Shown here piece by piece: positions 47,350 through 57,313 of a stretch of 64,000 bases of DNA. The notes under the pieces were generated by a model. That model had not been told where the DNA came from, searched no databases, and saw only the letters and a list, made by a program, of their open reading frames with translations. Both the position numbers and the translations under genes were made by a program. The number at the start of each line of letters is the position of its first letter. Position 1 is the stretch's first letter. This DNA comes from Prado023 sp963747335 (GTDB taxonomy: Bacteria; Actinomycetota; Actinomycetes; S36-B12; CAIYMF01): contig CAVVEV010000005.1 of assembly GCA_963747335.1 (NCBI GenBank), positions 186,001 through 250,000 on the forward strand. The letters are read 5' to 3'.

Positions 47350-47868
47350 ATGACCGTCATCCCGAACTTCGACGACGCGGACACCGACCGCAAGTTCGTC
47401 ATCATCTGCTCCAAGGGCAACCTGGACATGGCCTACCCGGCCCTCGTCCTGGCCAACGCCGCCCTCGGTGAGGGCATCGACACTCACCTGTTCTTCACGT
47501 TCTGGGGCTTCGACATGATCATCGACAGCCGCATGGACAACCTGCAGTTCTCCCCCGCGGGCAACACCGCCATGCACTTCCCGGTCAAGGGCAAGGACGT
47601 GCGCATCCCGCAGGCCGTCATGCCGCTGCCGGGCATGACGGGCATGGCCACCAAGATGCTCAAGGAGCAGATCGAGGAGATGGGCATCCCGCCGGTGCGC
47701 GACTTCCTCGACCAGATCGTGGCGTCCGGCGGCCACCTGTGGGCGTGCCGCATGAGCGCGGACATGAACAAGGTGGACATGGACGACCTCTACGAGGGCG
47801 TCGAGGACATCATCAACGCGACGGACTTCATCGAGATGACCGACGGCGCGCAGTTGCTGTTCATCTGA
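47350..47868 (+). CDS. DsrE2-type (DsrE/DsrF/DrsH-like) sulfurtransferase
   Basis: A 172-residue protein of the DsrE/F/DrsH superfamily, DsrE2 branch. The N-terminal strand KFVIICSKGNLDMAYPALVLANAA and the segment THLFFTFWGFDMI are typical. The conserved active-site Cys133 lies in LWACRMSADM; Cys20 is a second possible site. DsrE2 proteins bind sulfane sulfur and pass it to TusA or DsrC-like carriers. It is the last gene of the sulfur operon, 50 nt after dsrC, and is followed directly by a strong terminator hairpin. Confidence 0.92.
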   Translation: MTVIPNFDDADTDRKFVIICSKGNLDMAYPALVLANAALGEGIDTHLFFTFWGFDMIIDSRMDNLQFSPAGNTAMHFPVKGKDVRIPQAVMPLPGMTGMATKMLKEQIEEMGIPPVRDFLDQIVASGGHLWACRMSADMNKVDMDDLYEGVEDIINATDFIEMTDGAQLLFI

Positions 47869-47878
47869 CGCCCCCACC

Positions 47879-47915
47879 GACGGCCCCGCCCAAGCGCACG
47901 ACGGGCGGGGCCGTC
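47879..47915 (+). terminator. Terminator of the sulfur operon
   Basis: GACGGCCCCGCC (47879-47890) pairs with GGCGGGGCCGTC (47904-47915), a perfect 12-bp GC stem with a 13-nt loop, 10 nt after the DsrE2 stop. No U-run follows. Confidence 0.7.
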
Positions 47916-47926
47916 GCCCTCCCCGG

Positions 47927-47978
47927 ACTTCGTCCAACTACCGGGCGCTCCAGGCAACTTCGTCCAACTCTGGAGCGC
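47927..47978. repeat. Direct repeat with embedded hairpin
   Basis: ACTTCGTCCAACT occurs at 47927-47939 and again at 47957-47969. GCGCTCCAG (47945-47953) pairs with CTGGAGCGC (47970-47978). The element follows the sulfur operon terminator; a further TTGTTGGAG just downstream echoes the complement of the repeat. The role is unknown. Confidence 0.5.
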
Positions 47979-48124
47979 TTCCACAGCCGCATTGTTGGAG
48001 CAAATCGCGGTCACGCCCGGTGACGGCGTCCTGCGCCCGCCCCGTGACCATGCAGGTCGCGACGCTGGACGGTCCTCATCGTGGCGGGATTCCCCGGAAG
48101 GGGCCGCTGAGCGCCCGTTGGGCG

Positions 48125-48130
48125 TAGCGT
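48125..48130 (+). promoter_or_regulatory. -10 box of leaderless acyltransferase promoter
   Basis: TAGCGT with exactly 6 nt to GTG 48137 and no Shine-Dalgarno. Confidence 0.4.
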
Positions 48131-48136
48131 CTGGGT

Positions 48137-49555
48137 GTGAGGCTTCCACCGGCGCCGCCTGTCGCCCGGGCCGTGGCTGCCACGCCGGCGGACCGCGACC
48201 GGGTGCTCGACCTGCTGCGTGCCAGCGCCCTGGCCTTGGTCGTGATCGGCCACAGCAGCATGGGGATCGTGGGCTGGACCGCATCGGGGCCGGTGATCAG
48301 CACCTCGCTCACGGTCTACTGGTGGGCACCGTGGGCCACCTGGATCCTGCAGATCATGCCGCTGTTCTTCGTCGCCGGCGGCGCGGTGAACGCCCGCTCC
48401 TGGCGGACGAACGAGGACCCGTACGCAGCGTGGCTGTGGCGCCGCGTCGCACGGCTCATGCGGCCTGTCTGGGTCTACCTGCTGATCATGGCCCCGGTGA
48501 GTGGACTGGTGTCGCTGCTGGCCCCAGCCGGGTACGTCGAACCCCTGCTCGGGCTGGCCACGCAGCTGCTGTGGTTCATCGGCGTGTACGTCATGGTGTG
48601 CGCCCTGACCCCGCTCGCGGTCCGGGTGCACCGCGTGAACCCGCTGCTCGGCCCCGTGGCCCTGCTCGCCGGGGTCCTCCTGCTCGACTGGCTGCGCCTC
48701 GGGATGGGCGTGGCTCCGCTGGGCCTGCTCAACTTCGTGCTGGTCTGGGCGCTGGCAGCCCAGCTCGGCATGGCGTTCGACGACGGACTCCTGGCCCGAT
48801 GGCGGGGCGCGGCCGTCGCCGCCGTGGCCGTCTCGGCGAACCTCCTGCTCGTGACCTACGGCCCCTACCCGCCCTCGATGGTGGGCACGCGCGGCGAGCC
48901 GTTCAGCAACATGGCCCCCCCGAGCCTGGTGCTGGCCCTGCACACGGTCGCCCTGGCCGGACTGGTCGGGGCGGCGCGGCCGGCCCTCGCCCGCCTGGCC
49001 GCCGGCCGCCGCGCCTGGGCCGCCACGACGGCGATCAACCTCACCGCGATGACCCTGTACCTGTGGCACCTGCCCGTCCTGATCGCCCTGTACGCGGGGC
49101 TGCACGTCCTCGGTCTGGACCGCCCCGTCGAGTGGGACACCGATGGCTACCCGGTCCCCGGTGCCGGGTTCTGGCCCTGGACGATCGCGTTCCTGGCGGT
49201 CTACCTGACCTGCGTGATCGGCGTGGTGCGGCTGATGTGGCCGGCCGAGGTCGGCCGGCTGCCCGGCTGGGACCGGCCGGCCCGGCACGCGCCGACGGTC
49301 GGCGCAGAGGCCCCGGACGAACGTGGCCGATCCGCCGTCGCCGGGATCGGCGCGGCCCTCATCGGGATCGGGACGCTGATGCTCTCCGCGATCGGGCTTG
49401 CCGGCTTCCCGACCCGCATCTCGTCGTTCGCCGGCGTCCCGCTCAACGCGGCGGCAGCGATCGGCCTGATGGCCCTGGGCGGCCTGCTCGTCCGACAGGT
49501 GGGATCGTCCCGAGCACCGACCGATGCAACGAATAGCAAGATGGTCTTGCACTAG
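48137..49555 (+). CDS. Acyltransferase family 3 (OafA-like) membrane protein
   Basis: A 472-residue polytopic membrane protein with about ten to twelve hydrophobic helices. The first cytoplasmic segment (RDRVLDLLRASALALVVIGHSS) and the paired Arg motif (WLWRRVARLMRPVWVYLL) are typical of membrane acyltransferases that O-acylate surface sugars. The His of the LVVIGHSS segment is the expected catalytic residue. The C-terminal 100 residues add two more helices after a polar loop. GTG 48137 lies 6 nt behind a TAGCGT box. The stop codon TAG sits inside the promoter of the next gene, so the two are separate units. Confidence 0.88.
   Translation: MRLPPAPPVARAVAATPADRDRVLDLLRASALALVVIGHSSMGIVGWTASGPVISTSLTVYWWAPWATWILQIMPLFFVAGGAVNARSWRTNEDPYAAWLWRRVARLMRPVWVYLLIMAPVSGLVSLLAPAGYVEPLLGLATQLLWFIGVYVMVCALTPLAVRVHRVNPLLGPVALLAGVLLLDWLRLGMGVAPLGLLNFVLVWALAAQLGMAFDDGLLARWRGAAVAAVAVSANLLLVTYGPYPPSMVGTRGEPFSNMAPPSLVLALHTVALAGLVGAARPALARLAAGRRAWAATTAINLTAMTLYLWHLPVLIALYAGLHVLGLDRPVEWDTDGYPVPGAGFWPWTIAFLAVYLTCVIGVVRLMWPAEVGRLPGWDRPARHAPTVGAEAPDERGRSAVAGIGAALIGIGTLMLSAIGLAGFPTRISSFAGVPLNAAAAIGLMALGGLLVRQVGSSRAPTDATNSKMVLH
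49536..49550. promoter_or_regulatory. Palindrome overlapping the -35 of the DUF4097-like gene
   Basis: GCAAGA-TGG-TCTTGC is a perfect 6+3+6 inverted repeat, inside the last codons of the acyltransferase gene and overlapping the -35 box. It is well placed for a repressor or activator; TGCACTA also occurs twice nearby (49548 and 49566). Confidence 0.5.
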
Positions 49556-49582
49556 TGGAAACTCCTGCACTACTATTGCCCC
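49547..49582 (+). promoter_or_regulatory. Sigma-70-like promoter, leaderless
   Basis: TTGCAC (49547-49552), an 18-nt spacer and TACTAT (49571-49576) form a near-consensus promoter. The start codon ATG 49583 follows the -10 by 6 nt, so transcription should begin at or next to the A of ATG. Confidence 0.6.
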
Positions 49583-50371
49583 ATGAACGATGAGTTGCGC
49601 GACCTTCTGAATCGAGTTGCCTCCGGTGAGATCAGCCCCGAGGAGGCCGAGAGCACGTTGAACCGGACAGGCGCGGCGGCGAAGGCCGACGCCACGGCCC
49701 CGCAGGCCGCCCCGGAGCAGCCCGCACCCGAGCCGGTCCGGCGGATCAGCGTGCGCGGCAGCGCCGTGCGCCTGGTGATCGTGGCCGATCCGACCGTGGA
49801 CACGGCGATCGCCGAGGGGCCGCATCGCGTGTCCCATGTCGGCGACCGGCTCACCGTGCACTCCGACCTGCGGGTCGGCGAGTACGAGGCGGAGGCACCG
49901 AAGTCGACCTTCGCCACCTGGCTGAGCACCGCCAACCGCGCCGGCTCGACGCTGCGGGTGCGGGTCAATCCCGACCTCCCGCTCGACGTCCTCAACGTCG
50001 CCGGATCCCTGGAGCTCAGTGGGATGCACGCCGCCACGTCCGTCGGCGTCGAGGCGGGCTCGGCCAGGCTGCACGACGGCGCCGGCCAGCTGACGTTGTC
50101 GGTGGCCAGTGGAAGTGCGGACGTGGAGTGGCAGTTCCAGGGCGAGTGCTCGGTGAGCACCGACCTCGGCTCGGCCCGCCTGACCCTGCTTCCCGGCTCC
50201 GACGTGTCGGTCAAGGCCGAGGCCACCCTGGGCCTGGCGACCATCCGCCTGGCCGACGGCACCACGATCAAGGCCACCCCCGAGGGTCACCCGCCGGTCA
50301 TCGCCGGAACGGGCGCTGGCAGCCTTGCGGCCACGACGCGTCTCGGCTCCCTCGTCGTGTCGGTGTTCTGA
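49583..50371 (+). CDS. DUF4097-like beta-helix protein with SHOCT-like N-terminus
   Basis: A 262-residue soluble protein. The first 25 residues (LRDLLNRVASGEISPEEAES) resemble the short helical segment found at the N-terminus of YvlB-like proteins. A Pro/Ala linker follows, then from about residue 55 a regular beta repeat (SLELSGMHAATSVGVEAGSA, LTLSVASGSADVEWQFQG, CSVSTDLGSARLTLLPGSD), the DUF4097 type of solenoid. These proteins are linked to membrane-stress regulation in Bacillus; the role here is inferred. It is read from its own leaderless promoter and is followed after 2 nt by the DUF2089 gene. Confidence 0.82.
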   Translation: MNDELRDLLNRVASGEISPEEAESTLNRTGAAAKADATAPQAAPEQPAPEPVRRISVRGSAVRLVIVADPTVDTAIAEGPHRVSHVGDRLTVHSDLRVGEYEAEAPKSTFATWLSTANRAGSTLRVRVNPDLPLDVLNVAGSLELSGMHAATSVGVEAGSARLHDGAGQLTLSVASGSADVEWQFQGECSVSTDLGSARLTLLPGSDVSVKAEATLGLATIRLADGTTIKATPEGHPPVIAGTGAGSLAATTRLGSLVVSVF

Positions 50372-50373
50372 GA

Positions 50374-50769
50374 GTGCGGACGCATCGGCCGCCGACCACG
50401 TGCCCGGTGTGCTCCGAGTCGCTGATCACGCTCCGGCTGGGGTGCCCGTCGTGCGGCACGGAGCTGTCGGGGCACTTCGAGACGTGCCGCTTCTGTCGGC
50501 TGGGTGCATCGGACCTGGAGATCCTCGAGGTGTTCCTGCGCAGCCGCGGCAACGTCCGCGACGTTCAGGCCCACCTCGAGGTGTCCTACCCGACCGCCCG
50601 GGCGCGGCTGATCGAGGTGCTCGACCGACTGGGGCTGGGGTCTGAGCCGATCGAGGGCCCGGCGACTCCTGCCGGGCCCGAGCCCGCGGTCGCCGTCCTG
50701 GCCGACCTGGCCGCGGGCCGCATCACCGTGGAGGACGCCGGGCACCTGCTGGAGCCCGATCGCCCCTGA
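50374..50769 (+). CDS. DUF2089 zinc-ribbon protein
   Basis: A 131-residue protein. The N-terminus has two CxxC pairs (CPVCSESL and CPSCGTEL) plus CRFC, forming one or two zinc ribbons, followed by the DUF2089 helical part (ASDLEILEVFLRSRGNVRDV and SYPTARARLIEVLDRLGL), which looks like a helix-turn-helix. The C-terminus (VLADLAAGRITVEDAGHLL) repeats the GxIxxxEAxxxL pattern seen at the start of the preceding protein. The two genes are commonly paired, so DUF2089 may regulate it. GTG 50374 lies 2 nt after the previous stop. Confidence 0.87.
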   Translation: MRTHRPPTTCPVCSESLITLRLGCPSCGTELSGHFETCRFCRLGASDLEILEVFLRSRGNVRDVQAHLEVSYPTARARLIEVLDRLGLGSEPIEGPATPAGPEPAVAVLADLAAGRITVEDAGHLLEPDRP

Positions 50770-50855
50770 GCCTCGCGAGCACTGGTGCGGGACCGAGGCG
50801 CCGATGCGGCCGTCGCGCCAGTGACGCCCCCTGGCAGGCGATCGAAGGGCACGCG

Positions 50856-50906
50856 CGAGGGCCCCCGGTCGACGCTGGTCTCCCAGTCGCCGGTCGGGGG
50901 CCCTCG
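50856..50906. terminator. Hairpin between convergent genes
   Basis: CGAGGGCCCCCG (50856-50867) pairs with CGGGGGCCCTCG (50895-50906), a perfect 12-bp stem, between the DUF2089 gene and the end of the peroxidase gene. Confidence 0.6.
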
Positions 50907-50924
50907 GCCCTATCGGAATCCCAC

Positions 50925-53900
50925 CTAGCTGATCTGGACCTTGGCGTAGTAGTTCTTGCCCTTGGCCGGGTCAAGCTTGATGAGGTAGGTGCCCGGTTGG
51001 GTGACCATGAACGGATCGAGCGTGGCTCGTCCCGCCTTGGTCGACTTCACCTTGCCGAACGTGACCCACTTGGTGCCGAACCTGATCTTCGTCACGTAGG
51101 TCTTCTTCTTGGCCAGCTTCGACACCTGGAAGGTGACGGCCTGGCCGACCTGGGCGGACGAGGCCTTCGCCGCGCCTGCCTTCGTCGTGGCGGCACCCGT
51201 GAGGACGACACTGGCTGGTGCCGCCCGCGGGGGCTGCTGCCGCAGGAGGTGCTGCCGCCGCAGGTGCTGCCGCCGCGGCGGGTGCCGGGGTGAGCACCAC
51301 AGGAGCCGGTGCCGGAGCCGGCGCCGGAGCCGGAGCCGGAGCCGGAGGTGCGACGGCCGGAATCGTCGCGATCACGGCCTCGCCAACGGTGAACTCACCG
51401 TTGCTGAAGCGCAGCCGCTCGATCCCCTTGAGGGTGTCGGTGCCGTCGTTGACCGCAGCACCTGGATCGACCAGGTGTGCGACCGTGACAACGCCCGCGT
51501 TCTCCGTCACCTTGTACTTGGAGATGTCCCCGGTGAAGACCGCCACATCGTTGCCCCCGGAGCCGGGGACGATCCTGCGGACGATGTCGACGCAGAGACA
51601 CCAAGGGTGCCTGGTTCGGGTTGAAGGCGAGCAGCTGTGCGCGGATTGCGCCGAGGCCCGACACCTCACCGGTCGGAGTGTCCAGCCTGACCTCGAGCGT
51701 GGCATCACCGTCGATCAGGTCGTTTCCGCCGCCACCCTCGATGGTGTCGTTACCGGCACCGCCGACCAGGATGTTCCCGCTGTCCCAGGTTGTTGCCGAA
51801 CCCAGGAGGGCTGACAGTCCCTGGACCTTGGCGGCGTCGCTTGCGATGCAGCGCGTCCGTGGCCGCCGGGATCCCGGTGTCCAGTGAGCCACGATCATCA
51901 CCCTTGAGGGTGTCATTCCCCGTGCCTCCGGACAGCGCCTCAACATCGATGAAGCTGTCCTGGAAGGCTGCTGGGAATGGTTCCCGGCGGGTTCGCGGGC
52001 GCGAAGTTCCCCAGATCGGAGGTCGCATTGCCCGTTGCGCCGTCGTAGCTGTCACCAGTCGAACCCGAGGCCGCCGAGGAACTCGTCGACGACTGCCAGG
52101 TTGTCGGCATCGACCCCGACGTCGAGCCCGCCGCCGCCGTCCAGCGCGTCTCCGCTGCTGCCGCCGATGAGGACATCGTCACCTGGGGTGTTGATGTCGA
52201 TGCCGAACGGGGCTCCCGAGTCACCGGAGAGGGCGTCAGGACCGACCGCACCCTCCAGCCAGTCGTCACCCTGATCACCAGCAGGACCATCGCCGCCCGC
52301 TCCACCGAGGTAGAGGTCGTTGCCTGCACCTCCGAGGAAGATGGCTCCGAGGATCCCGGCGTCGACGAAGTCGTCACCGGTGCCGCCGTTGATCACGTCA
52401 GCGCCAGGTCCGGCCGCATCGACAACGTCATGGCCCGGGCCGCCCGTGAGCAGGTCAGCACCGCCGGTATCGGACAGGAAGTCGTTCCCATCCCCGCCGT
52501 AGGTCACGTCGTTGCCAAGACCGCCGTTGACGATTGTCATTGCCGACATTGCCCCGGAGGGTGTCGTCACCGGCACCGCCGCGCATGGTGTCAGCCACAG
52601 GCGTCCCTACGAAGAGGATATTCCGCGGGCCGGTGTAGGTGCCCGTGGTCGACGTACCCGTGTAGCTGCTGCCATCATTCAGGTCGGCCAGAGCCGGGTT
52701 GAAGAGAGGCGCTTGGCCCTGGCGCATCTGGATGGTCAGGCCGGGGATCGCGAAAAGGTCGGCCGGCAGGTCCACCGCATCGGTGTTGCGGATGAACATC
52801 TCCGAGATGGTGTTGCCCTCGATCTCGGTCAGCAGGCTGAGGCCGGCAAGTCGATCAGGTAGTAGAACCGGTCACCCTCCTGCAGGTTCTCCAGGGTGGT
52901 CCTGAAGACGTGGTCGAAGGTGGGGCCGAGCAGGTTGCCACCGCCACCGATCGGGTCGTTGCTCTCGGCAAGTCCACCGACCCACAGGTCGACGTCATCG
53001 ATGCCCGAGCCGCCACCGGCATTGCCGGTCAGGAGTTCAACGACTGCCGTCGATCAACGGAGTGCTCAGTTGCGCGTCAGCGATGAGCGCCTCGGCCGCT
53101 GCCCGCTTGTCCACCAGAGTGGTGGCAAGGGTGATGTCCGGGTGCGTCCCGTAGGCCGCGATCAGGTTGACCAGGGTGCCCGGGTGGCGCAGGTTCGCAC
53201 CGAACTCGGCCCAACTGGCATACGGCGTCAACTGGAAAGCCGCGCGGGCCTCGTTCAGCGTCGCCGTGCCTGTGTCTCGACCACGCACGATGTTCAGCGT
53301 GGCCAGGTCCAGCGGGAGGCCGAGCAGGTTGTTGCGCAGGGCTCCGGTGACGAACTCGTCGATCTCGTTGCCTGTCTGCTTGGACATGCCGCGCACGACA
53401 TGTTCCTGCGGCCACTGCCGCATCCGGCGCGCCGGCGTTGAAGGCCGGCGGGTTGAGGAAGGCCTCGATGAGGTCGATTCCGACATCCGCGCCATTCACG
53501 TCGATCCGATCGATCTGCTCGGTGAGCATCGAGTGGCCGAACCGGTACACGGCGTGGGCGAACTCAGCCGGAACATCCGGGATGAGCTGCGGGTTGTACG
53601 CCGCGAAGGGGGCGATCGCCGGGGAGAACTTGCGGGCGAACTCCTCGAAGACCGCGTGCTGGTACTCCATCTCGTTCACGAAGCGAGCGGCCTGGAACAA
53701 CCGCTCCTCGTAGCCCCACCCGGCAGCCTTGAATCCAGCCTCGATTGCGCCGTTGTCCTGCTCGACCATGGTGAAGATCTCGTCGCGCAGGCGGTTGTGC
53801 TCCGAGTGGAACATGGTGTGGATCGCAGTCAGGCCGATGTTCTCGTTGCCACGGCCGTCTCCGGTGATGAAGTGCGCATCGAGGAGCTCGTCGTCGTAGG

Positions 53901-55334
53901 CCCGCGTCGAGATGTGGCGTCGATCGGTGATTGCACCCGGAGTCGGCACTCGGGGGCCTTGGTCCACGTGCCGGGGCCGCGTTGTGGGCGATGTCATCCA
54001 GGAAGGCATGACCCGTGCGGACCGCGTTGGCAGGTACGGGGACTCCGCCTCCGGCGAGGTTGCCACCTTCCACAACGCCGGTCACAGTCCCGTCCGCCGC
54101 CACGCCGGTCACCATCTGGGGGAAGCCGTTGGCCCCACGCAGGAAGCGGCCGTACTCATCGGTCAGCAGCAGCGGGACAGCGGTGATGTCCCTGTCCACG
54201 AGCTGTATCCCGAGGACGTTCGCTGCCTGGGCCTTGACATCCGCCCAGTTCCCGATGTTGCCCCCAGCGCCGTCGATGAGACGCCCGTTGGCCTGTGGCC
54301 TGCCGCTCGCATCCAGGGCGTAGGCACGCATGAAGACCTGCTTGGAGGCCGTCGACCCATAGGTCTGGTTCTGGTCGATCCACGGAGTCGTCGTGTTGAT
54401 CGAATCGAGATCCGCATCCACGATCGTCCGCTTCCGATGATGAAGTTCGGTGCACCTGGAGTCGGGTTGTACAGGGGATCATCTTCTGCCAGCGGGACGA
54501 CCACAGCCTCGCTGCTGGACTTGCCCACGAGGTCCAGGCCATGGTCGAAGAACTGCCCGAACAGGGTGAACATGCCAGCTGGTCGGTGCCGCCAGGAGGT
54601 TGTTCGGCACCTGGTTGAGGACTGAGACCGAGGTGGTGTCGACGCAGGTCGAGGATCTGGTGCCGTGGTGACGCCGCTTGCCTGCAGCGCGGCCGCGTTG
54701 CACTCGGACTGGTCGGACACGAGGTTGCTGATCATGCGCGGGCGGGAGTCCTGCACCGATCCGCCTCGATCGTCATACGTCGTCGCGAGGCCACCATTCG
54801 CATTCTGCGGCCCAGGCATGATGGTGGCGTCCTCCGTGTCCTTCCACGTGATGTCGGCGAGCGGGACCATCCGGGGGAACACCCGGTCAGCGGCACCCAG
54901 GTCCCGGGACTGGGCCGGCGACGTGGGAACCCGCTGCTGGTCAGCATCGGACAGGACAGTCAGGTTGTTGCCCCGACCGTCGACGGTGCGCAGACCGTGC
55001 GGCAGCGTGAAGTTCACGACGTGCGGCGCTCGGCGCTGCCGTCGGAGCCGGTGGTGCTCAGCACCGAGTTGGGCGGTCGGACGGTCCCGGCCGTGGCGCC
55101 CTCCTTGGTCGCGTGCGCCTCGGAGATCTGGATCTGCTTGAGGATGAAGCTGAGGTCGGCCGGGGTGATCGTGAGGCCGGCGCTGACCGGTCCGGCGGCG
55201 CCGGCAGGGCCGACACCCAACCCCTGCATGCTCAGGGCGAGGAGCAGCGCTGTGCCCCCCGCGACGGCCTTGGTGGTGCGCCGTTTGCGCGGCCGACGAT
55301 CTCTTGGTGGTGCTGACATTGATCGAGTGCTCAT
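50925..55334 (-). pseudogene. Animal-type heme peroxidase with RTX repeats, broken by about 14 frame changes
   Basis: One long secreted protein is recognisable, in pieces. In order: signal peptide (TTKAVAGGTALLLALSMQG); peroxidase core with distal His (MFTLFGQFFDHGLDLV), distal Arg (ITGDGRGNENIGLTAIHTMF, then EHNRLRDE) and proximal His (YRFGHSMLTEQI); a linker; RTX calcium-binding repeats (GGAGDDTLRGN, GGDGNDFLSDTGGADLL, GGAGNDTIEGGGGNDL); a Pro/Ala run; and a C-terminal beta domain (TKIRFGTKWVTFGKV). Frame changes lie near 55025, 54660, 54585, 54430, 53960, 53420, 53045, 52855, 52550, 52055, 51970, 51855, 51605 and 51205. Between them the protein looks unaltered and no other nonsense codon is needed to explain the breaks. 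Sequencing error or very recent decay are both possible. The intact protein would bind heme and calcium outside the cell. Confidence 0.8.
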
Positions 55335-55762
55335 GTGCTGGGTGCCCCTGACCGTGTGTACTCGAGTCTGACTACGTCGGGTGACGTGTCGGGGTCAGTA
55401 GAGAGGTCAGGCTTGCCTGAGCGGAAGGGTTACCATTGGGTATGTCCCTCGCGGTGTCCCCCATTTCCTGAACGGTATTCAGCACATCTGCGGCGGAATT
55501 GGTCCATGTCAACGCAAATACGATTTCGCGCCAAATGACATGATTTCAATACCCCGGGGGGCACGCGCGGCTGGATGTGCGCTGCGCCTCAGGCCACCTG
55601 GAGCGAACCGCCGCGAGTGCGCACATGCGCGGCGTACGGATGCAGGGCCATGGCGCCTCCGATCAGGTTGCCTCTTCAACCAAGGGTACCCGGCCGATCA
55701 CGGTAGGGGGCCGGTCGCGGCTCGCATCTCCTTCGCCCTGCCCGGCGCGGCACCATGTGCCC
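55335..55762. other. 428-nt intergenic region, AT-richer than the window
   Basis: Lies between the divergent peroxidase and WS/DGAT genes. The part at about 55425-55560 is unusually AT-rich for this genome. It holds an iron-box-like palindrome and probably promoters for both genes. No open frame with coding character is seen. Confidence 0.5.
55404..55422. promoter_or_regulatory. Iron-box-like palindrome (DtxR/IdeR type) upstream of the heme peroxidase
   Basis: TCAGGC-TT-GCCTGA (55407-55420) is a perfect inverted repeat. The stretch AGGTCAGGCTTGCCT matches 12 of 15 central positions of the DtxR/IdeR consensus (AGGTTAGGCTAACCT, from memory). A DtxR-family regulator is encoded at 60269. It lies about 75 nt before the peroxidase start. 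Confidence 0.45.
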
Positions 55763-57251
55763 ATGACGACGCCCCCTGAGCCCCCGGCGGAGATGGAGCT
55801 GTCGGCCAACGACTCCCTCTGGCTGAACATGGACTCCCCCGAGAACCTGATGGTCATCGAGACCGTGATGTGGTTCCACCACCGGCTGGACCCCGATGCC
55901 GTGATCCGAACCCTGGAGGAGCGCCTGGTCACCCGGTACCCGGTGTTCCGCTGGCGGCCCCGACTCTCGGACTCGATCGGCGGCCGCGACGAGTGGGTCG
56001 AGGACGACGACTTCGACATCCACCGGCACGTCACCGTCCACGAGCTCGGCGGGGCGGGCGGCCGCGCCGAGCTCCAGGCGTTCCTCGAGGCGCGATTCCC
56101 CGAGCCGATCGACCGGTCGCACCCCCTCTGGCGGGCGTACATCCTCGAGGGCGATGACGTTCGGCGCGGTGATGATCCGCTTCCACCATGCGATCGCCGA
56201 CGGCACCGCGCTGGTGCGGGTGCTCATCGAGATGACGACTGAGACCCCCGAGGAGGGCTTCGACTACCCACAGGTCCCCCAGGACCGCCTGCACCCGGCC
56301 GACGAGCCCCCGGCACCCGAGGAGTCCCCCGGGGACCGGATCGCCCGACGCAAGCGGGTCAAGGCGCTCAACGCCGTCACGCAGGTCGCGACCCTGCCGC
56401 TGGCCGCCGGCGTGAAGGCCACGACCGGTGCGGCCCGGCTGTTGGACCTGCTGGACCTCGATCGCGAGGGCAGCCTCGTGGCCAGGGCCGCGGATCAGAC
56501 GGTCGGGACCGCAGAGACCCTCGACAAGCTCCTCGTGGGCACGCCGCCGGACATCGCGATCTTCGGCAAGGCCGGCGTCGACAAGCGCGCCGACTGGGCC
56601 CCGGCCCACGACCTGCAGGCGGTCAAGCGCGCCGCACGGACCCGTGGGGCGACCGTCAATGACCTCATGCTCGCGGGCGTGGCCGGCGGACTGCGTCGCT
56701 ACCTGGCGGGCCGCGGCGAGCCGTTCGCAGACGCCATGACGATGATCCCGGTGAACCTGCGGCCGGTCGATGAGCCGCTGCCCGCGCACCTGGGCAACAG
56801 GTTCGCCCTCGTCGCACTCGACCTGCCCCTCGAGGCGCCGACGCCTGCAGAGCGGCTGGACGCCGCCCATGCCCGGATGGAGGTCATCAAGTCCGGTCCG
56901 GAGGCACTGCTCACGTTCGGCATCTCCAACGCCCTGGGGATGGTCGGGTCGTACACCTCTCGGGTGTCACGCACGATCCAGGAGTACTTCGGGAACAAGG
57001 CGATCGGCGTCACGACCAACGTGCCCGGACCCCAGGGCACGCGCTACTTCGCCGGCCAGGAGCTCGTCGGCATCCTGGGCTGGGTTCCCGGTGCCGCGAA
57101 CCAGACCCTCGGCGTCTGCATCTTCAGCTACAACAACCAGATCCGCGTCGGGTTCAAGACCGACGTCACCGTCGTGCCCGACATCGCCAACCTCGTGGCG
57201 GCGTACACCGCGGAGATGGAGGAGCTGCTCGCGCTGGCTCCCGCTGAGTAG
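55763..57251 (+). CDS. WS/DGAT-type O-acyltransferase, copy 1, one frameshift
   Basis: About 495 residues of the wax ester synthase/acyl-CoA:diacylglycerol acyltransferase family, which makes storage lipids. It begins MTTPPEPPAEMELSANDSLW. The catalytic motif HHAIADG is complete, and the C-terminal region (NVPGPQGTRYFAGQELVGIL, then LGVCIFSYNNQIRVGF) is typical. The frame breaks near 56158: GATGACGTTCGGC has one G too many compared with GATGACTTCGGC, which would join WRAYILEGDD to FGAVMIRFHHAIADG. A CACCAT element lies 6 nt before ATG 55763. It is next to a close paralogue. Confidence 0.85.
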
Positions 57252-57313
57252 GCCCGGGTCACGGACCGCCAGCACAGTGTGACTCCGCCCCCGCAAGGGG
57301 GCACGATGGGGCC

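Noticed and set aside
51218..51360. GCC/GCA-rich simple repeat
   Set aside because: It encodes the Pro/Ala linker of the peroxidase/RTX protein, not a separate element.
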